Numbered from the stretch's first letter, positions 28,002-36,655 are shown. The stretch is DNA of 64,000 bases from Acidovorax sp. sif1233 (GCF_019218755.1 NZ_JAHUWZ010000003.1:310001-374000), one strand, 5' to 3'. The notes: a model not told the origin generated them from the sequence alone. Program-made: numbers and translations.

Positions 28002-28748
28002 TTACATATACATGCCGCCATTGACATGCAACTCCTGCCCGGTGACATAGCCAGCCTCGCGCGAAGCCAGGTAGGCCACCGCATGGGCGATGTCTGCGGG
28101 CTTGCCCATGTGGCCCAGGGGAATCTGCGCATTGAGCGCTTTTTGCTGGTCTTCGGGCAACACGGAGGTCATGTCGGTTTCGATAAAACCCGGCGCCACA
28201 CAGTTGACCGTGATGCCGCGGCTGCCCAGTTCGCGGGCCAGTGCGCGCGCCATGCCGGCCACGCCCGCCTTGGCGGCCGCGTAGTTGGCCTGGCCTGGAT
28301 TGCCCGAGGCACCCACCACGCTGGTGATGCTGATGATGCGCCCAAAACGCTGCTTCATCATCGGACGGATCGCCGCACGGCTCACGCGAAAGACGGCCTT
28401 GAGATTGGTGTCGAGCACCGCGTCCCAGTCGTCGTCCTTCATGCGCATGGCCAGCGTATCGCGGGTGATGCCCGCATTGTTCACCAGCACATGCAATCCG
28501 CCCTGCTGCTTGACGATGGCATCCAGCAGCGCATCAACGGCGGCCGCATCGTTCACGTTCAGGTTGGCGCCGCGGCAGCCCGGATAGGCCGACAGGGCCT
28601 GGCTGATGCGCTCAGCCCCCTCGTCGGTCGTGGCCGTGCCCACCACTTGATAGCCACGAACAGCCAGTTCCAGCGCAATGGCCGCGCCAATGCCGCGCGA
28701 TGCGCCTGTCACCAACGCCACCTGCGCGGCCGATGAGGTTTCCGTCAT
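28002..28748 (-). CDS. fabG: 3-oxoacyl-ACP reductase
   Basis: NADPH-dependent reductase for the first reduction of each fatty-acid cycle. 248 residues, classical SDR: cofactor site TGASRGIGAAIA near 15-26, NNAGITRD near 90-97, Ser in ISITSVVGASGN near 140 and the YxxxK pair in QANYAAAKAGVAGM near 155-159. HVNGGMYM at the C-terminus is typical of FabG. Start overlaps the fabD stop (ATGA). Confidence 0.97.
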   Translation of the reverse strand: MTETSSAAQVALVTGASRGIGAAIALELAVRGYQVVGTATTDEGAERISQALSAYPGCRGANLNVNDAAAVDALLDAIVKQQGGLHVLVNNAGITRDTLAMRMKDDDWDAVLDTNLKAVFRVSRAAIRPMMKQRFGRIISITSVVGASGNPGQANYAAAKAGVAGMARALARELGSRGITVNCVAPGFIETDMTSVLPEDQQKALNAQIPLGHMGKPADIAHAVAYLASREAGYVTGQELHVNGGMYM

Positions 28749-29695
28749 GCCAGCAACTCCCGGGTTTCGGCCAGCGTGGCCGGATCAAACATTGCACCAC
28801 CCACCAACTCGGGGTCGATGCGCTTGGTCAGGCCAGCCAGCACCTTGCCAGGGCCACTTTCAACAATATGGGTCACGCCGCGCGCCTTGAGGGCCTGCAC
28901 GCATTCCACCCAGCGCACGGGGCCAAAGGCCTGCCGGTACAGCGCATCCCGGATCGCATCCGCGTCCTGGCGAACCGCGACATCCACGTTGTTCAGCACA
29001 GGGATCTGGGGAACGGCAAACGCCACATCCGCCAGCGCCAGCCGCAGCTTCTCGGCGGCGGGCTTCATCAGGCTGGAATGAAAGGGTGCGGAGACAGGCA
29101 ACAGCAATGCACGCTTGGCACCCGCCGCCTTGAGAACTTCGCAGGCCTTGTCGACACCAGCCTTGGTCCCTGCAATGACGGTCTGGATGGGGTCGTTGAA
29201 ATTGACCGCCTCGACCACCTCGGACGTGCCCGCACCCAGCGAAGCCAGCGCCTCGGCGCAGCCCGCGATGACCTTGGAGGCTTCCATGCCCAGAATCGCC
29301 GCCATCGCTCCGGTGCCGACGGGCACGGCCTCCTGCATGGCGGCCGCCCGCAGGCGCACCAGTGGCGCGGCCTGGGCCAGCGTCAGCACCCCCGCCGCCA
29401 CCAGCGCCGAATATTCGCCCAGCGAATGGCCAGCCACAGCCACGGGAGCCGCGCCGCCCTCCGCGCGCCACACGCGCCATGCAGCGACCCCCGCCACCAG
29501 CATCACGGGCTGCGTATTGGTGGTCAGCGCAAGCGCCTCCTTGGGGCCGTCCTTGATCAACAGGCCGACGTTCTCGCCCAGGGCATCCGATGCCTCCTGC
29601 AGGGTCTGGACGACCACCGGGTGATCGCCCCATCCGTCGAGCATGCCCACCGATTGCGAGCCTTGCCCCGGAAAGACAAATGCAAAAGATTTCAT
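28745..29695 (-). CDS. fabD: Malonyl-CoA-ACP transacylase
   Basis: Loads malonyl groups onto ACP. 316 residues; starts KSFAFVFPGQGSQSVGML, with the GHSLGEYSALVAAG nucleophile elbow (Ser near 95) and the catalytic His in PVSAPFHSSLM near 205. Lies between fabH and fabG; a 60 bp gap to fabH contains palindromic repeat copy C. Coupled by a 4 nt overlap to fabG. Confidence 0.97.
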   Translation of the reverse strand: MKSFAFVFPGQGSQSVGMLDGWGDHPVVVQTLQEASDALGENVGLLIKDGPKEALALTTNTQPVMLVAGVAAWRVWRAEGGAAPVAVAGHSLGEYSALVAAGVLTLAQAAPLVRLRAAAMQEAVPVGTGAMAAILGMEASKVIAGCAEALASLGAGTSEVVEAVNFNDPIQTVIAGTKAGVDKACEVLKAAGAKRALLLPVSAPFHSSLMKPAAEKLRLALADVAFAVPQIPVLNNVDVAVRQDADAIRDALYRQAFGPVRWVECVQALKARGVTHIVESGPGKVLAGLTKRIDPELVGGAMFDPATLAETRELLA

Positions 29696-29716
29696 GAAAA
29701 ATCCAGAAATATGATT

Positions 29717-29768
29717 GAAATCGAGTCCCAGCGCTTATTCAATAAGCGCTGAAAGCTATAACTTCAGG
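29717..29768 (-). repeat. Interspersed palindromic repeat, copy C
   Basis: Copy C, minus orientation: ATAGCTTTCAGCGCTT, loop ATTG/AAT, then AAGCGCTGGGA. The inner stem AGCGCTTATT/AATAAGCGCT is perfect over 10 bp. It lies between fabH and fabD, and the fabH stop TAG (29756-29758) is the TAG inside the ATAGCT arm. Confidence 0.9.
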
Positions 29769-30733
29769 AGCACCGCGCCCCAGGTAAAGCCACCGCCCAC
29801 ACCTTCGAGCAGCAGGGTCTCGCCCTTTTTGACCTGGCCGGAGCGCACCGCGTGGTCCAGCGCGAGGGGAATGGAAGCGGCCGATGTATTGCCATGCTGG
29901 TCCACCGTGACCACCACCTTGTCCATGGACAGCTTGAGCTTGCGGGCGGTGCCCTGCATGATGCGGATGTTGGCCTGGTGCGGGATCAGCCAGTCGATGT
30001 CGGCCTCCGTCATGCCCGCCTTCGCGAGCACCGCATGTGCGGCCTTTTCGAGCACCCCGACAGCGAGCTTGAAAACAGCCTGCCCGTCCATCTTGAGGAC
30101 CGGGTCCCCCAGCACCTGGCCACCGGCCACGTTGCCGGGCACGCACAGGATTCCCACATGCCTGCCGTCGGCGTGCAGGTCGCTGGACAGGATGCCGGGC
30201 GTCTCAGAGGCTTCCAGCACCACAGCACCCGCCCCATCGCCAAACAGCACGCAGGTGGTACGGTCGTTGAAGTCCAGGATACGGCTGAAAACCTCAGCGC
30301 CAATGACCAGCGCGCGGTTGGCGGCCCCCGTCTGGATCATGGCATCCGCCACGGACAGGGCATAGACAAAACCGCTGCACACCGCCTGCACATCAAACGC
30401 CGGGCAACCATTGGCGCCCAGCTTGTTCTGCAATATGCAGGCAGCCGAAGGAAACACCATGTCCGGCGTGGACGTGGCCACGATGATCAGATCGATGTCC
30501 GTGGGCTGCAGCCCCGCGGCCTCCAGGGCGTTGCGCGCGGCTTCCAGCCCCAGATCGCTGCTGGCGACATCAGGCGCCGCGAAATGGCGGGCGCGGATGC
30601 CCGTGCGCTCCACGATCCATTCGTCCGAGGTTTCTATGCCGCGCTGGGCCAGTTCGGCCACCAGATCAGCGTTGGTCAGCCGGCGCGGGGGCAGGTAGCT
30701 GCCGGTGCCGGTAATGCGGGAGTAGCGTCTCAT
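29756..30733 (-). CDS. fabH: 3-oxoacyl-ACP synthase III
   Basis: Starts fatty-acid synthesis by condensing acetyl-CoA with malonyl-ACP. 325 residues with the FabH triad: Cys in [12 protein letters not shown] near 114, His in [13 protein letters not shown] near 250 and Asn in [13 protein letters not shown] near 282. ATG at 30733 ([11 protein letters not shown]) overlaps the plsX stop as TGATG; a TTG one codon upstream is an alternative. The reading frame ends inside palindromic repeat copy C, which supplies the TAG, so the last residues (LLKL) border the element. Confidence 0.97.
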   Translation of the reverse strand: MRRYSRITGTGSYLPPRRLTNADLVAELAQRGIETSDEWIVERTGIRARHFAAPDVASSDLGLEAARNALEAAGLQPTDIDLIIVATSTPDMVFPSAACILQNKLGANGCPAFDVQAVCSGFVYALSVADAMIQTGAANRALVIGAEVFSRILDFNDRTTCVLFGDGAGAVVLEASETPGILSSDLHADGRHVGILCVPGNVAGGQVLGDPVLKMDGQAVFKLAVGVLEKAAHAVLAKAGMTEADIDWLIPHQANIRIMQGTARKLKLSMDKVVVTVDQHGNTSAASIPLALDHAVRSGQVKKGETLLLEGVGGGFTWGAVLLKL

Positions 30734-31788
30734 CAATGTGTGATCGTCGCCGCAACGCCAGGCTGGGGCTGTGCATCTGCAGGCACCAGAAGAGGCGCTG
30801 CATGCGCAATCCGGGTCCGGACACGGTCGAGCAAGTTGTTGCGGGCTGCATCATACGCCCGGTTCAACGCCTGCTCGAAGGCCATTGTGTCAGCCGACCC
30901 ATGGCTCTTGAACACCAGTCCACGCAGCCCCAGAAGGGCCGCACCGTTGTACCGACGGTAGTCCATACGCTTCATCAGCGCTTTTAAGACCGGATAGGCA
31001 GTGATGGCAGCAACTTTGGTGAAGATGTTGCGCGAGAACTCGGTCTTGAGCGCACCGATGATCATCGACGCGACGCCTTCGCTGGCCTTGAGGGCCACGT
31101 TGCCGACAAAGCCGTCACACACGACGATATCCACCGTTCCCTTGAAGATGTCATTGCCTTCGACATTTCCATAGAAATTCAGATCGCCAGAATTGGCAGC
31201 AGATCGCAGGAGTTCACCTGCTTTTTTAATCACTTCGCTGCCCTTGATGACTTCCTCACCGATATTGAGGAGACCCACCGTCGGCTCGCCGCCATCCCTG
31301 AGGGCGGACACCAGCGCGGAGCCCATGACGGCGAACTGAAGCAGGTGCTCCGCAGAGCAATCCACGTTGGCGCCCAGGTCCAGTACCGTGGTGGCGCCGC
31401 CGGCGGCATTGGGCATCTGCGTGGCGATGGCCGGGCGGTCGATGCCGTCGAGCGTCTTGAGCAGATAGCGGGCAATGGCCATCAGGGCGCCGGTATTGCC
31501 TGCGGAGACAGCCGCCGAGGCGGCGCCATCCTTGACCTGCTGGATCGCCACGCGCATCGAAGAGTCCTTCTTCCTGCGCAGGGCCACCTCCACGGGGTCA
31601 TCCATGGCCACCACTTCGGAAGCGGGCACGATGGTGGCGCGGTCGTGCGAGAACGACTGCAGGCTGTCCGCCAGGCCAACGAGCAGCAGGCGGGCATCAG
31701 GGTGGTTATCTAGGAACTGACGGCACGCCGCGAGCGTGACGCGGGGGCCATGGTCGCCCCCCATGCAGTCAACAGCCAGTGTGATCAT
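30733..31788 (-). CDS. plsX: Phosphate acyltransferase PlsX
   Basis: Converts acyl-ACP to acyl-phosphate for phospholipid synthesis. 351 residues; opens [12 protein letters not shown], the invariant PlsX start, with [10 protein letters not shown] near 95-104 and [17 protein letters not shown] near 215-231. Coupled to fabH by 1 nt overlap. It follows rpmF after 108 bp that hold a terminator-like hairpin, so part of its expression may come from readthrough. Confidence 0.97.
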   Translation of the reverse strand: MITLAVDCMGGDHGPRVTLAACRQFLDNHPDARLLLVGLADSLQSFSHDRATIVPASEVVAMDDPVEVALRRKKDSSMRVAIQQVKDGAASAAVSAGNTGALMAIARYLLKTLDGIDRPAIATQMPNAAGGATTVLDLGANVDCSAEHLLQFAVMGSALVSALRDGGEPTVGLLNIGEEVIKGSEVIKKAGELLRSAANSGDLNFYGNVEGNDIFKGTVDIVVCDGFVGNVALKASEGVASMIIGALKTEFSRNIFTKVAAITAYPVLKALMKRMDYRRYNGAALLGLRGLVFKSHGSADTMAFEQALNRAYDAARNNLLDRVRTRIAHAAPLLVPADAQPQPGVAATITH

Positions 31789-31843
31789 GGGCGACTTGTC
31801 CGACCGGCCAGACAGGCCGGAAGATGAAATGCAACGGTCAAAA

Positions 31844-31883
31844 CAAAGGCCCGCGCTACGATTTCAGTAGCAACGGGCCTTTG
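31844..31883 (-). terminator. Terminator or attenuator between rpmF and plsX
   Basis: A perfect 10 bp stem (CAAAGGCCCG 31844-31853 with CGGGCCTTTG 31874-31883) encloses a second stem, GCTAC/GTAGC. On the minus strand it is followed by TTTGTTTT. It sits 13 bp after the rpmF stop, so it can end the rpmF message or attenuate transcription into plsX-fab. Confidence 0.75.
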
Positions 31884-31896
31884 GATGGGGCGAAAG

Positions 31897-32079
31897 TCAG
31901 GCTTCAGACTTGTTCTTCAGCACCTGGCGGCCGCGGTAGAAGCCGTTGGGGCTGATGTGGTGGCGCAGGTGCGTTTCACCGGTCGTGGGTTCCACGGCAA
32001 TGCCCGGCACATTCAGGGCATTGTGCGAGCGGTGCATGCCGCGCTTGGAAGGGGACTTTTTGTTTTGCTGAACGGCCAT
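31897..32079 (-). CDS. rpmF: 50S ribosomal protein L32
   Basis: 60-residue ribosomal protein. The start [19 protein letters not shown] and [20 protein letters not shown] are unmistakable L32. It is the zinc-free form: the four-Cys ribbon is absent. It sits between yceD and plsX, the conserved order yceD-rpmF-plsX-fab. A perfect TATAAT on the minus strand 81 bp upstream may be its own promoter. Confidence 0.99.
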   Translation of the reverse strand: MAVQQNKKSPSKRGMHRSHNALNVPGIAVEPTTGETHLRHHISPNGFYRGRQVLKNKSEA

Positions 32080-32134
32080 GATGGCTCCTGGTCTTGAATA
32101 GGTTGGTAAAAACGCGATCAGCCCATTAAAGACA

Positions 32135-32165
32135 CGAGGGGATTCGCGCGAAGCCCTCGATTATA
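32135..32165 (-). promoter_or_regulatory. rpmF promoter -10 with overlapping palindrome
   Basis: The minus strand has a perfect TATAAT (32165-32160). No good -35 is seen 16-18 bp upstream. Directly downstream lies a 25 bp imperfect palindrome, 32135-32159, with arms CGAGGG/CCCTCG around the perfect centre TTCGCGCGAA (32143-32152). It would overlap the transcription start, as a repressor operator or a 5'-end hairpin would. Confidence 0.5.
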
Positions 32166-32187
32166 GCCTAAATGGCTCGCGGCCTCT

Positions 32188-32739
32188 TCATGACCCTTTG
32201 CCGGGTTTTCGCAGGCCCGCCAGCGCGGCAAATGGGTTGGGCTTCTCGGCGTTGGCCTCTTCGAAATCCTCATCCGAGGAAGCCAGGGGCACCGAGGTCG
32301 GGCATTCGTCGTGCTTGGGCACCACGGGCAGCGCCATCAGCAATTCGTCTTCGATCAGCTCGCGCAGATCAAATTCGCGGCTCATGGCCAGCAGGTCTTC
32401 CTCGCTCTCGTCGTCCAGCGCCTCGGCCGTGGCTTCGTCGGCCACGAAGCGGAACTCGCGGTCCACCTCCAAGGGGACATCCACCGGGGTCATGCAGCGC
32501 TGGCACTCCATGGGGAAACTGGCCTGCACCTTGAGATGCAGCCACACCTGGCCCATGCCACCCAGCGCCGTGCGCACTTCGCCGACCGCCTCCCAGTCCA
32601 CCATCAGGTCCGGGTGCAGGCCCTTGGCCTCCTGGGCCAGGCGTTCGTACTTCAAGAGCGAATCGTGGCCCGACAGCCGACCGCCCGCCTGTGCAAAGGC
32701 TTTCACGTCCAGGCGCTGTGCGGAGAATTCCTTGGTCAT
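32188..32739 (-). CDS. YceD family protein (DUF177), 23S rRNA accumulation protein
   Basis: 183-residue protein of the YceD/DUF177 family, encoded before rpmF in nearly all bacteria and required for normal 23S rRNA accumulation in some. Family features: a two-Cys pair MECQRCMTPVDVPLEV near residues 81-96, and an acidic segment EDLLAMSREFDLRELIEDELLMALP near 118-142 (shown in part). ATG 32739 is preferred; an upstream in-frame codon at 32766 would overlap the divergent maf start. Divergent from maf by 25 bp. Confidence 0.9.
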   Translation of the reverse strand: MTKEFSAQRLDVKAFAQAGGRLSGHDSLLKYERLAQEAKGLHPDLMVDWEAVGEVRTALGGMGQVWLHLKVQASFPMECQRCMTPVDVPLEVDREFRFVADEATAEALDDESEEDLLAMSREFDLRELIEDELLMALPVVPKHDECPTSVPLASSDEDFEEANAEKPNPFAALAGLRKPGKGS

Positions 32740-32764
32740 GGCGGCAGTGTAAGAGAATCGGCGC

Positions 32765-33364
32765 ATGCATCAATCCCCTCCCCTGCAACGCCCTCTGGTA
32801 TTGGGCTCCACCTCGCGGTACCGACGCGAATTGCTCCAGCGGTTGAACCTGCGTTTCGACGTTGCCGCCCCCGATGTGGACGAGACGCCCCGCCCGGGCG
32901 AGGTCCCGCGCGCGCTGGCCTTGCGCCTGGCGGTGGCCAAGGCCCAGGCGGTGGCCCGCCAGCACCCCGATGCCGTGGTGATCGGCTCCGACCAGGTCGC
33001 CGACCTTGCGGGCGAACCCCTGGGCAAGCCGGGCCACCACGAGCGCGCGGTGCAGCAGTTGCGCCAGATGCGGGGCCAGACCGTGGTGTTCCAGACCGCC
33101 GTGGCCGTGGTGTGCGCCGCCACGGGCTTCGAGCAGGTGGACCTGGCTGCGGTGGAGGTGAAATTCCGCGACCTGTCCGACGCAGAGATAGAGCGCTACC
33201 TGCGCGCCGAGCAGCCCTACGACTGCGCGGGCAGCGCCAAGAGCGAAGGCCTGGGCATCGTGCTGCTCGATGCCATCGTGAGCGACGACCCCACCGCGCT
33301 CATTGGGCTGCCCCTGATCCGCACCTGCCGCATGCTGCGGGCGGCAGGGCTGGTACTGCCGTGA
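32765..33364 (+). CDS. Maf-like nucleotide pyrophosphatase (YceF type)
   Basis: Hydrolyses modified nucleoside triphosphates; the YceF subgroup prefers 7-methyl-GTP. 199 residues; LVLGSTSRYRRELLQRL near residues 11-27 is the Maf nucleotide-binding motif, IGSDQVADLAGEPLGKPG near 75-92 the acidic active site, and YDCAGSAKSEGLGI near 150-163 distinguishes YceF from the dTTP/UTPase Maf/YhdE. Divergent from yceD, as in E. coli. Confidence 0.93.
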   Translation: MHQSPPLQRPLVLGSTSRYRRELLQRLNLRFDVAAPDVDETPRPGEVPRALALRLAVAKAQAVARQHPDAVVIGSDQVADLAGEPLGKPGHHERAVQQLRQMRGQTVVFQTAVAVVCAATGFEQVDLAAVEVKFRDLSDAEIERYLRAEQPYDCAGSAKSEGLGIVLLDAIVSDDPTALIGLPLIRTCRMLRAAGLVLP

Positions 33365-33485
33365 TGAAACATCCCCCGAGCCGCTTCGCGCCGCCACCCT
33401 CTCTTTGCGCAGAAGGGCACGCCCCGGCCTGGGCTGCGCCAGTTGCCTGGACGGCCGGTACCACGCAGCCCCATGGAGACCAGCG

Positions 33486-34262
33486 ATGAACGCAAGAACC
33501 GGAACGCTGTACCTGGTGCCCGCGCCGCTCGATTTTGGCTGCGACAGCCAGGTTCCGCTGCAGGATGCGCTGCCCGCCAGCACCTTGCAGACCGCGGCGC
33601 GGCTCACCCACTGGGTGTGCGAGAACGCCAAGAGCACCCGCGCCTACCTCAAGCGCGTCGATGCCCTCCACCCCCTGGCCGCTTCCCTGCAGCAGCAGCA
33701 GATCACCGAACTGCCGCGCGAGGTGCACAAGAAGGGAGACCATGGCGACAAGGGGTCGGCCCCCTTCGATGCCCGCCCCCTGCTGGCCGCCGCGCTGGCG
33801 GGGCATGACATGGGACTGGTCAGCGAGGCGGGCATGCCCGCCGTGGCCGACCCGGGCTCGTCCGTGGTGCGCGCCGCGCACGATCTGCAGATCCCCGTGG
33901 CCCCCCTGGTGGGCCCGGTGTCGCTGCTCCTCGCACTGGCGGCCAGCGGCCTGAACGGGCAGAACTTCGCGTTCGTCGGTTATCTGCCACAGGACAGCCA
34001 GGAGCGCACCCAGCGCATCAAGGAACTCGAAGGCCTGGCCCTCAAGACAGGGCAGACCCAGCTCTTCATCGAAACCCCGTACCGCAATGCGGCCCTGTGG
34101 CAGGCGCTGGTCCAGGCGCTGCAACCCCACACCCGGCTGGCGCTGGCCAGCGGGCTGACGCTGCCGGACGCACGCATCCGCAGCCAGCTGGTGCGGCAAT
34201 GGCGCCAGCAGCCCGAGCCCCCCGACAACCGCACCCCCGTGGTGTTCGCATTGGGCCGCTGA
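33486..34262 (+). CDS. RsmI-like SAM-dependent methyltransferase
   Basis: 258-residue tetrapyrrole-methylase-fold protein related to RsmI (16S rRNA 2'-O-methyltransferase for C1402). Motifs: TLYLVPAPLDFG at the start, GLVSEAGMPAVADPGSSVV near residues 105-123 (RsmI has SDAGTPGISDPG), PLVGPVSLLLALAASGL near 143-159, and IETPYRNAALWQAL near 200. It has a His/Lys-rich insertion (REVHKKGDHGDKG) before the SAM motif not seen in E. coli RsmI. Many Comamonadaceae carry this shorter paralogue; whether it modifies rRNA is unknown. Start ATG 33486. Confidence 0.85.
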   Translation: MNARTGTLYLVPAPLDFGCDSQVPLQDALPASTLQTAARLTHWVCENAKSTRAYLKRVDALHPLAASLQQQQITELPREVHKKGDHGDKGSAPFDARPLLAAALAGHDMGLVSEAGMPAVADPGSSVVRAAHDLQIPVAPLVGPVSLLLALAASGLNGQNFAFVGYLPQDSQERTQRIKELEGLALKTGQTQLFIETPYRNAALWQALVQALQPHTRLALASGLTLPDARIRSQLVRQWRQQPEPPDNRTPVVFALGR

Positions 34263-34263
34263 C

Positions 34264-35445
34264 ATGCAGCCGCATTCGATTGCTATATTTTTAATAGCTT
34301 GTAGCGCTTATATGACAAGCGCAGAGGCCATTATTCGTTGTGAATTGAACGGCAAGGCCATCAACATCTCCAACGGTGCCGAAACGGCCGGACAGTCCGG
34401 GCTCGTGCGCTGCCGCGAAGAGGACACGGGCCATGTCCAGCGAGAGCAGGAGCTGCGCGATGGCAAGTACCTCGGCCAGGAGCGCATGTTCGACCGCGAA
34501 GGCCGCCTGCAGCGCGAGCGCACGGTGAACGAACGCGGCAACAGCCACGGCCGGGTGGCCGAGTTCTGGCCCAACGGCCAGGTGCGGCGCGAGGAAACCG
34601 CCGACAACGGCCGCACCCAGGGCGCGGTGCGCCGCTTCGATGCCACCGGCCGCGTGGAGCGGGTGTCGTTCCATGGCGACGGGCAGGAGCTCTTTCATGT
34701 GGAGACCAACGGCAGGGGCCAGCCCACGCGCCTGCTCTGCCCCCGTGCCAGCGTGCTGCCCGAAGACCGCAAGCTCTGCGGCTTCGATGGCGCCACCGAC
34801 ACCCTGCTGCACGCGGAAAACGGGACCCCAACCGCACAGCTTCGGTACGACCAGGGCCGCCTGCTGAGCGCCACCGAATGGACCAGCGGCGGCCTCGTCT
34901 CCGCCCAGCAGCTCGTGGTGGAAGGCCGGCGCGTTCACCGCAGCTTCCACACCGAAGGCGGCAGGAGCGTGCTGCGCGAGGAACGCGTTTTCGCCCCCGA
35001 CGAGCGCGCGCTGCGCGACACCCGGGGCCCTCTGTGGAGCACCCGGCGCTACGGCGCATCGGGCCAGCTCATCGAGCAGCGCGGTTTTGACGGCGGGCGC
35101 GAGGTGCAGGTGGAGCACTGGTACCTCAACGGGTCCGTGCGCGAACGCAGCACCTGGAGCGGCACCGGCGAGCAGGCCCGCCTGCTGCGCGAGATGCACC
35201 GCGACGACGGCAGCCTCCTGCGGCGCGACCAGCTCACCAAGGACCAGTGGCCCGTGGGAACGCAGCAGGCGTTCCACGACAACGGCCGGCTGGCGATGGA
35301 AGAGCAGTATTCCGCCCCCGATGCCCGCGGCCGCACGCGTCTCACGGCGCGCAAGCAGTGGGACGAAGCGGGCAAGCTCGTGGCGGACGACACCATTCTT
35401 GAAGATGGCTCGCGCCAGCGCAGGGCCGGCGGGCTGGACAGCTGA
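34264..35445 (+). CDS. Secreted MORN-type repeat protein (YwqK-like)
   Basis: 393-residue protein built of degenerate MORN/YwqK-type repeats, each with a G-x-x-x-x-F/W-x-x-x-G-x-L/V core: GRVAEFWPNGQVRREE, GAVRRFDATGRVERVSF, GTQQAFHDNGRLAMEE and others. Some proteins with this repeat are labelled YwqK antitoxins, but no toxin lies nearby. Residues 1-22 look like a Sec signal peptide: hydrophobic IAIFLIACSAYM then TSAEA as an A-x-A cleavage site, though there is no basic residue in front. That whole segment is encoded by palindromic repeat copy D. The start is 1 nt after the methylase stop; ATG at 34312 would give a cytoplasmic protein. Function unknown. Confidence 0.75.
   Translation: MQPHSIAIFLIACSAYMTSAEAIIRCELNGKAINISNGAETAGQSGLVRCREEDTGHVQREQELRDGKYLGQERMFDREGRLQRERTVNERGNSHGRVAEFWPNGQVRREETADNGRTQGAVRRFDATGRVERVSFHGDGQELFHVETNGRGQPTRLLCPRASVLPEDRKLCGFDGATDTLLHAENGTPTAQLRYDQGRLLSATEWTSGGLVSAQQLVVEGRRVHRSFHTEGGRSVLREERVFAPDERALRDTRGPLWSTRRYGASGQLIEQRGFDGGREVQVEHWYLNGSVRERSTWSGTGEQARLLREMHRDDGSLLRRDQLTKDQWPVGTQQAFHDNGRLAMEEQYSAPDARGRTRLTARKQWDEAGKLVADDTILEDGSRQRRAGGLDS
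34283..34335 (+). repeat. Interspersed palindromic repeat, copy D
   Basis: Copy D, plus orientation: AATAGCTTGTAGCGCTT, loop ATATGA, CAAGCGCAGAGGCCATT. The stem has one or two changes from consensus. It lies inside the 5' end of the MORN-type gene and encodes about residues 7-24, including the hydrophobic core and cleavage region of the predicted signal peptide. Confidence 0.88.
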
Positions 35446-35540
35446 AGCAGGCATCAGACCCCTGCCCCTCCACCCTCCTGCCGCCCCTGAGGCTTGCACC
35501 GCCCGGTCAGCGGCGCCATTCGCACACGCCCATACGCAAA

Positions 35541-35573
35541 AATGCCCCGGATGGAATCTCCACCCAGGGCATT
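35541..35573 (-). terminator. Terminator after the S49 protease gene
   Basis: On the minus strand AATGCCC and GGGCATT (7 bp) close a hairpin with a paired interior, followed by TTTTTG. It lies 36 bp after the stop at 35609 and faces the convergent MORN-type gene. The 163 bp gap holds nothing else visible. Confidence 0.75.
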
Positions 35574-35608
35574 GGCTGCGAGTGGCCCGCAGGCCAGATC
35601 AGGTGGCG

Positions 35609-36655
35609 TCAGCGCAGCTGCGGCCCCGCCACCGACAGCGACTTGACCGCGCCCACGCCGATGGCGGCGCCAAAACGCTTGACCAGGCGCTCGGCCACGT
35701 TGTCGCGGCGGGTGTAGTCGATGATGTCCTCGGCCTTCACCACCTCGCGCGCCACGTAGTCCAGGTTGCCCAGCTTGTCTGCCAGGCCCATTTCCACGGC
35801 CTGCTGGCCGGTCCAGAACAGGCCGCTGAACGTGTCGGGCGTGGTCTTGAGGCGGTCGCCGCGCCCGGCCTTCACCACGGCGATGAACTGCTGGTGGATC
35901 TGGTCGAGCATGGTCTGCGCGTAGGCGCGCTGCTTTTCGGTCTGCGGGCTGAACGGGTCGAGAAAGCCCTTGTTCTCGCCAGCGGTCAGCAGGCGGCGCT
36001 CCACGCCCAGCTTTTCCATGGTGCCGGTGAAGCCGAAGCCATCCATCAGCACGCCGATGCTGCCCACGATGCTGGCCTTGTCCACATAGATGTCGTCCGC
36101 CGCGGCGGCGATGTAGTACGCGGCCGAGGCGCAGGTTTCCTCCACCACGGCATAGATCGGCTTGTTGTGCTTGGCCTTCAGGCGCACGATCTCGTCGTTG
36201 ATGATGCCGGCCTGCACCGGGCTGCCGCCGGGCGAATTGATGAGCAGCACCAGCGCCTGCGAGCCTTCGTCCTCCAGCGCGCTGCGCATCGCGGCCACGA
36301 CGAACTCGGCGCTGGCCTCGGCGCCCGCGGCGATCTCGCCCTTGATGTCGACCACCGCCGTGTGCGGCGCGCTCTTGCTGGCGCTGGGCGACGCCTGGCG
36401 CAGGGCGGCGAAGGCAACGGCGGCGATCAGCAGCAGCCATGCCAGCCGGAAGAATATCTTCCAGCGGCGGGCGCTGCGTTGCTCTTGCAGGGCAGAGAAG
36501 GCCAGCTTTTCCAGCGTGGCGCGTTCCCAGCCGGGTTCACGCGATGAGTCGCTCACAGATGCTCCTGAATTCGTAGCTGATTGCGCCCACAGGTCGGGCG
36601 CTGGGTTGTTTTTGGGGTCAAAACCCGGGGAACCGGGCGTTTGGGGGTCGGTCAT
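35609..36655 (-). CDS. S49 family signal-peptide peptidase (SppA-like)
   Basis: Membrane-bound serine protease that degrades cleaved signal peptides or membrane proteins. 348 residues, the short single-domain form. A cytoplasmic stretch of about 60 residues leads to one transmembrane segment near 72-92 (LAWLLLIAAVAFAAL). The protease domain has INSPGGSPVQAG near 140, then EETCASAAYYIAAAAD near 168-183 with the nucleophile Ser, GSIGVLMDGFGFTG near 195, and the probable Lys base in AGENKGFLDPFSP. ATG 36655 is chosen over an upstream frame without homology. Confidence 0.92.
   Translation of the reverse strand: MTDPQTPGSPGFDPKNNPAPDLWAQSATNSGASVSDSSREPGWERATLEKLAFSALQEQRSARRWKIFFRLAWLLLIAAVAFAALRQASPSASKSAPHTAVVDIKGEIAAGAEASAEFVVAAMRSALEDEGSQALVLLINSPGGSPVQAGIINDEIVRLKAKHNKPIYAVVEETCASAAYYIAAAADDIYVDKASIVGSIGVLMDGFGFTGTMEKLGVERRLLTAGENKGFLDPFSPQTEKQRAYAQTMLDQIHQQFIAVVKAGRGDRLKTTPDTFSGLFWTGQQAVEMGLADKLGNLDYVAREVVKAEDIIDYTRRDNVAERLVKRFGAAIGVGAVKSLSVAGPQLR

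Noticed and set aside
34264..35445. Toxin-antitoxin system based on the YwqK antitoxin label
   Set aside because: No toxin gene nearby, and the protein appears secreted; the label reflects only the shared repeat.
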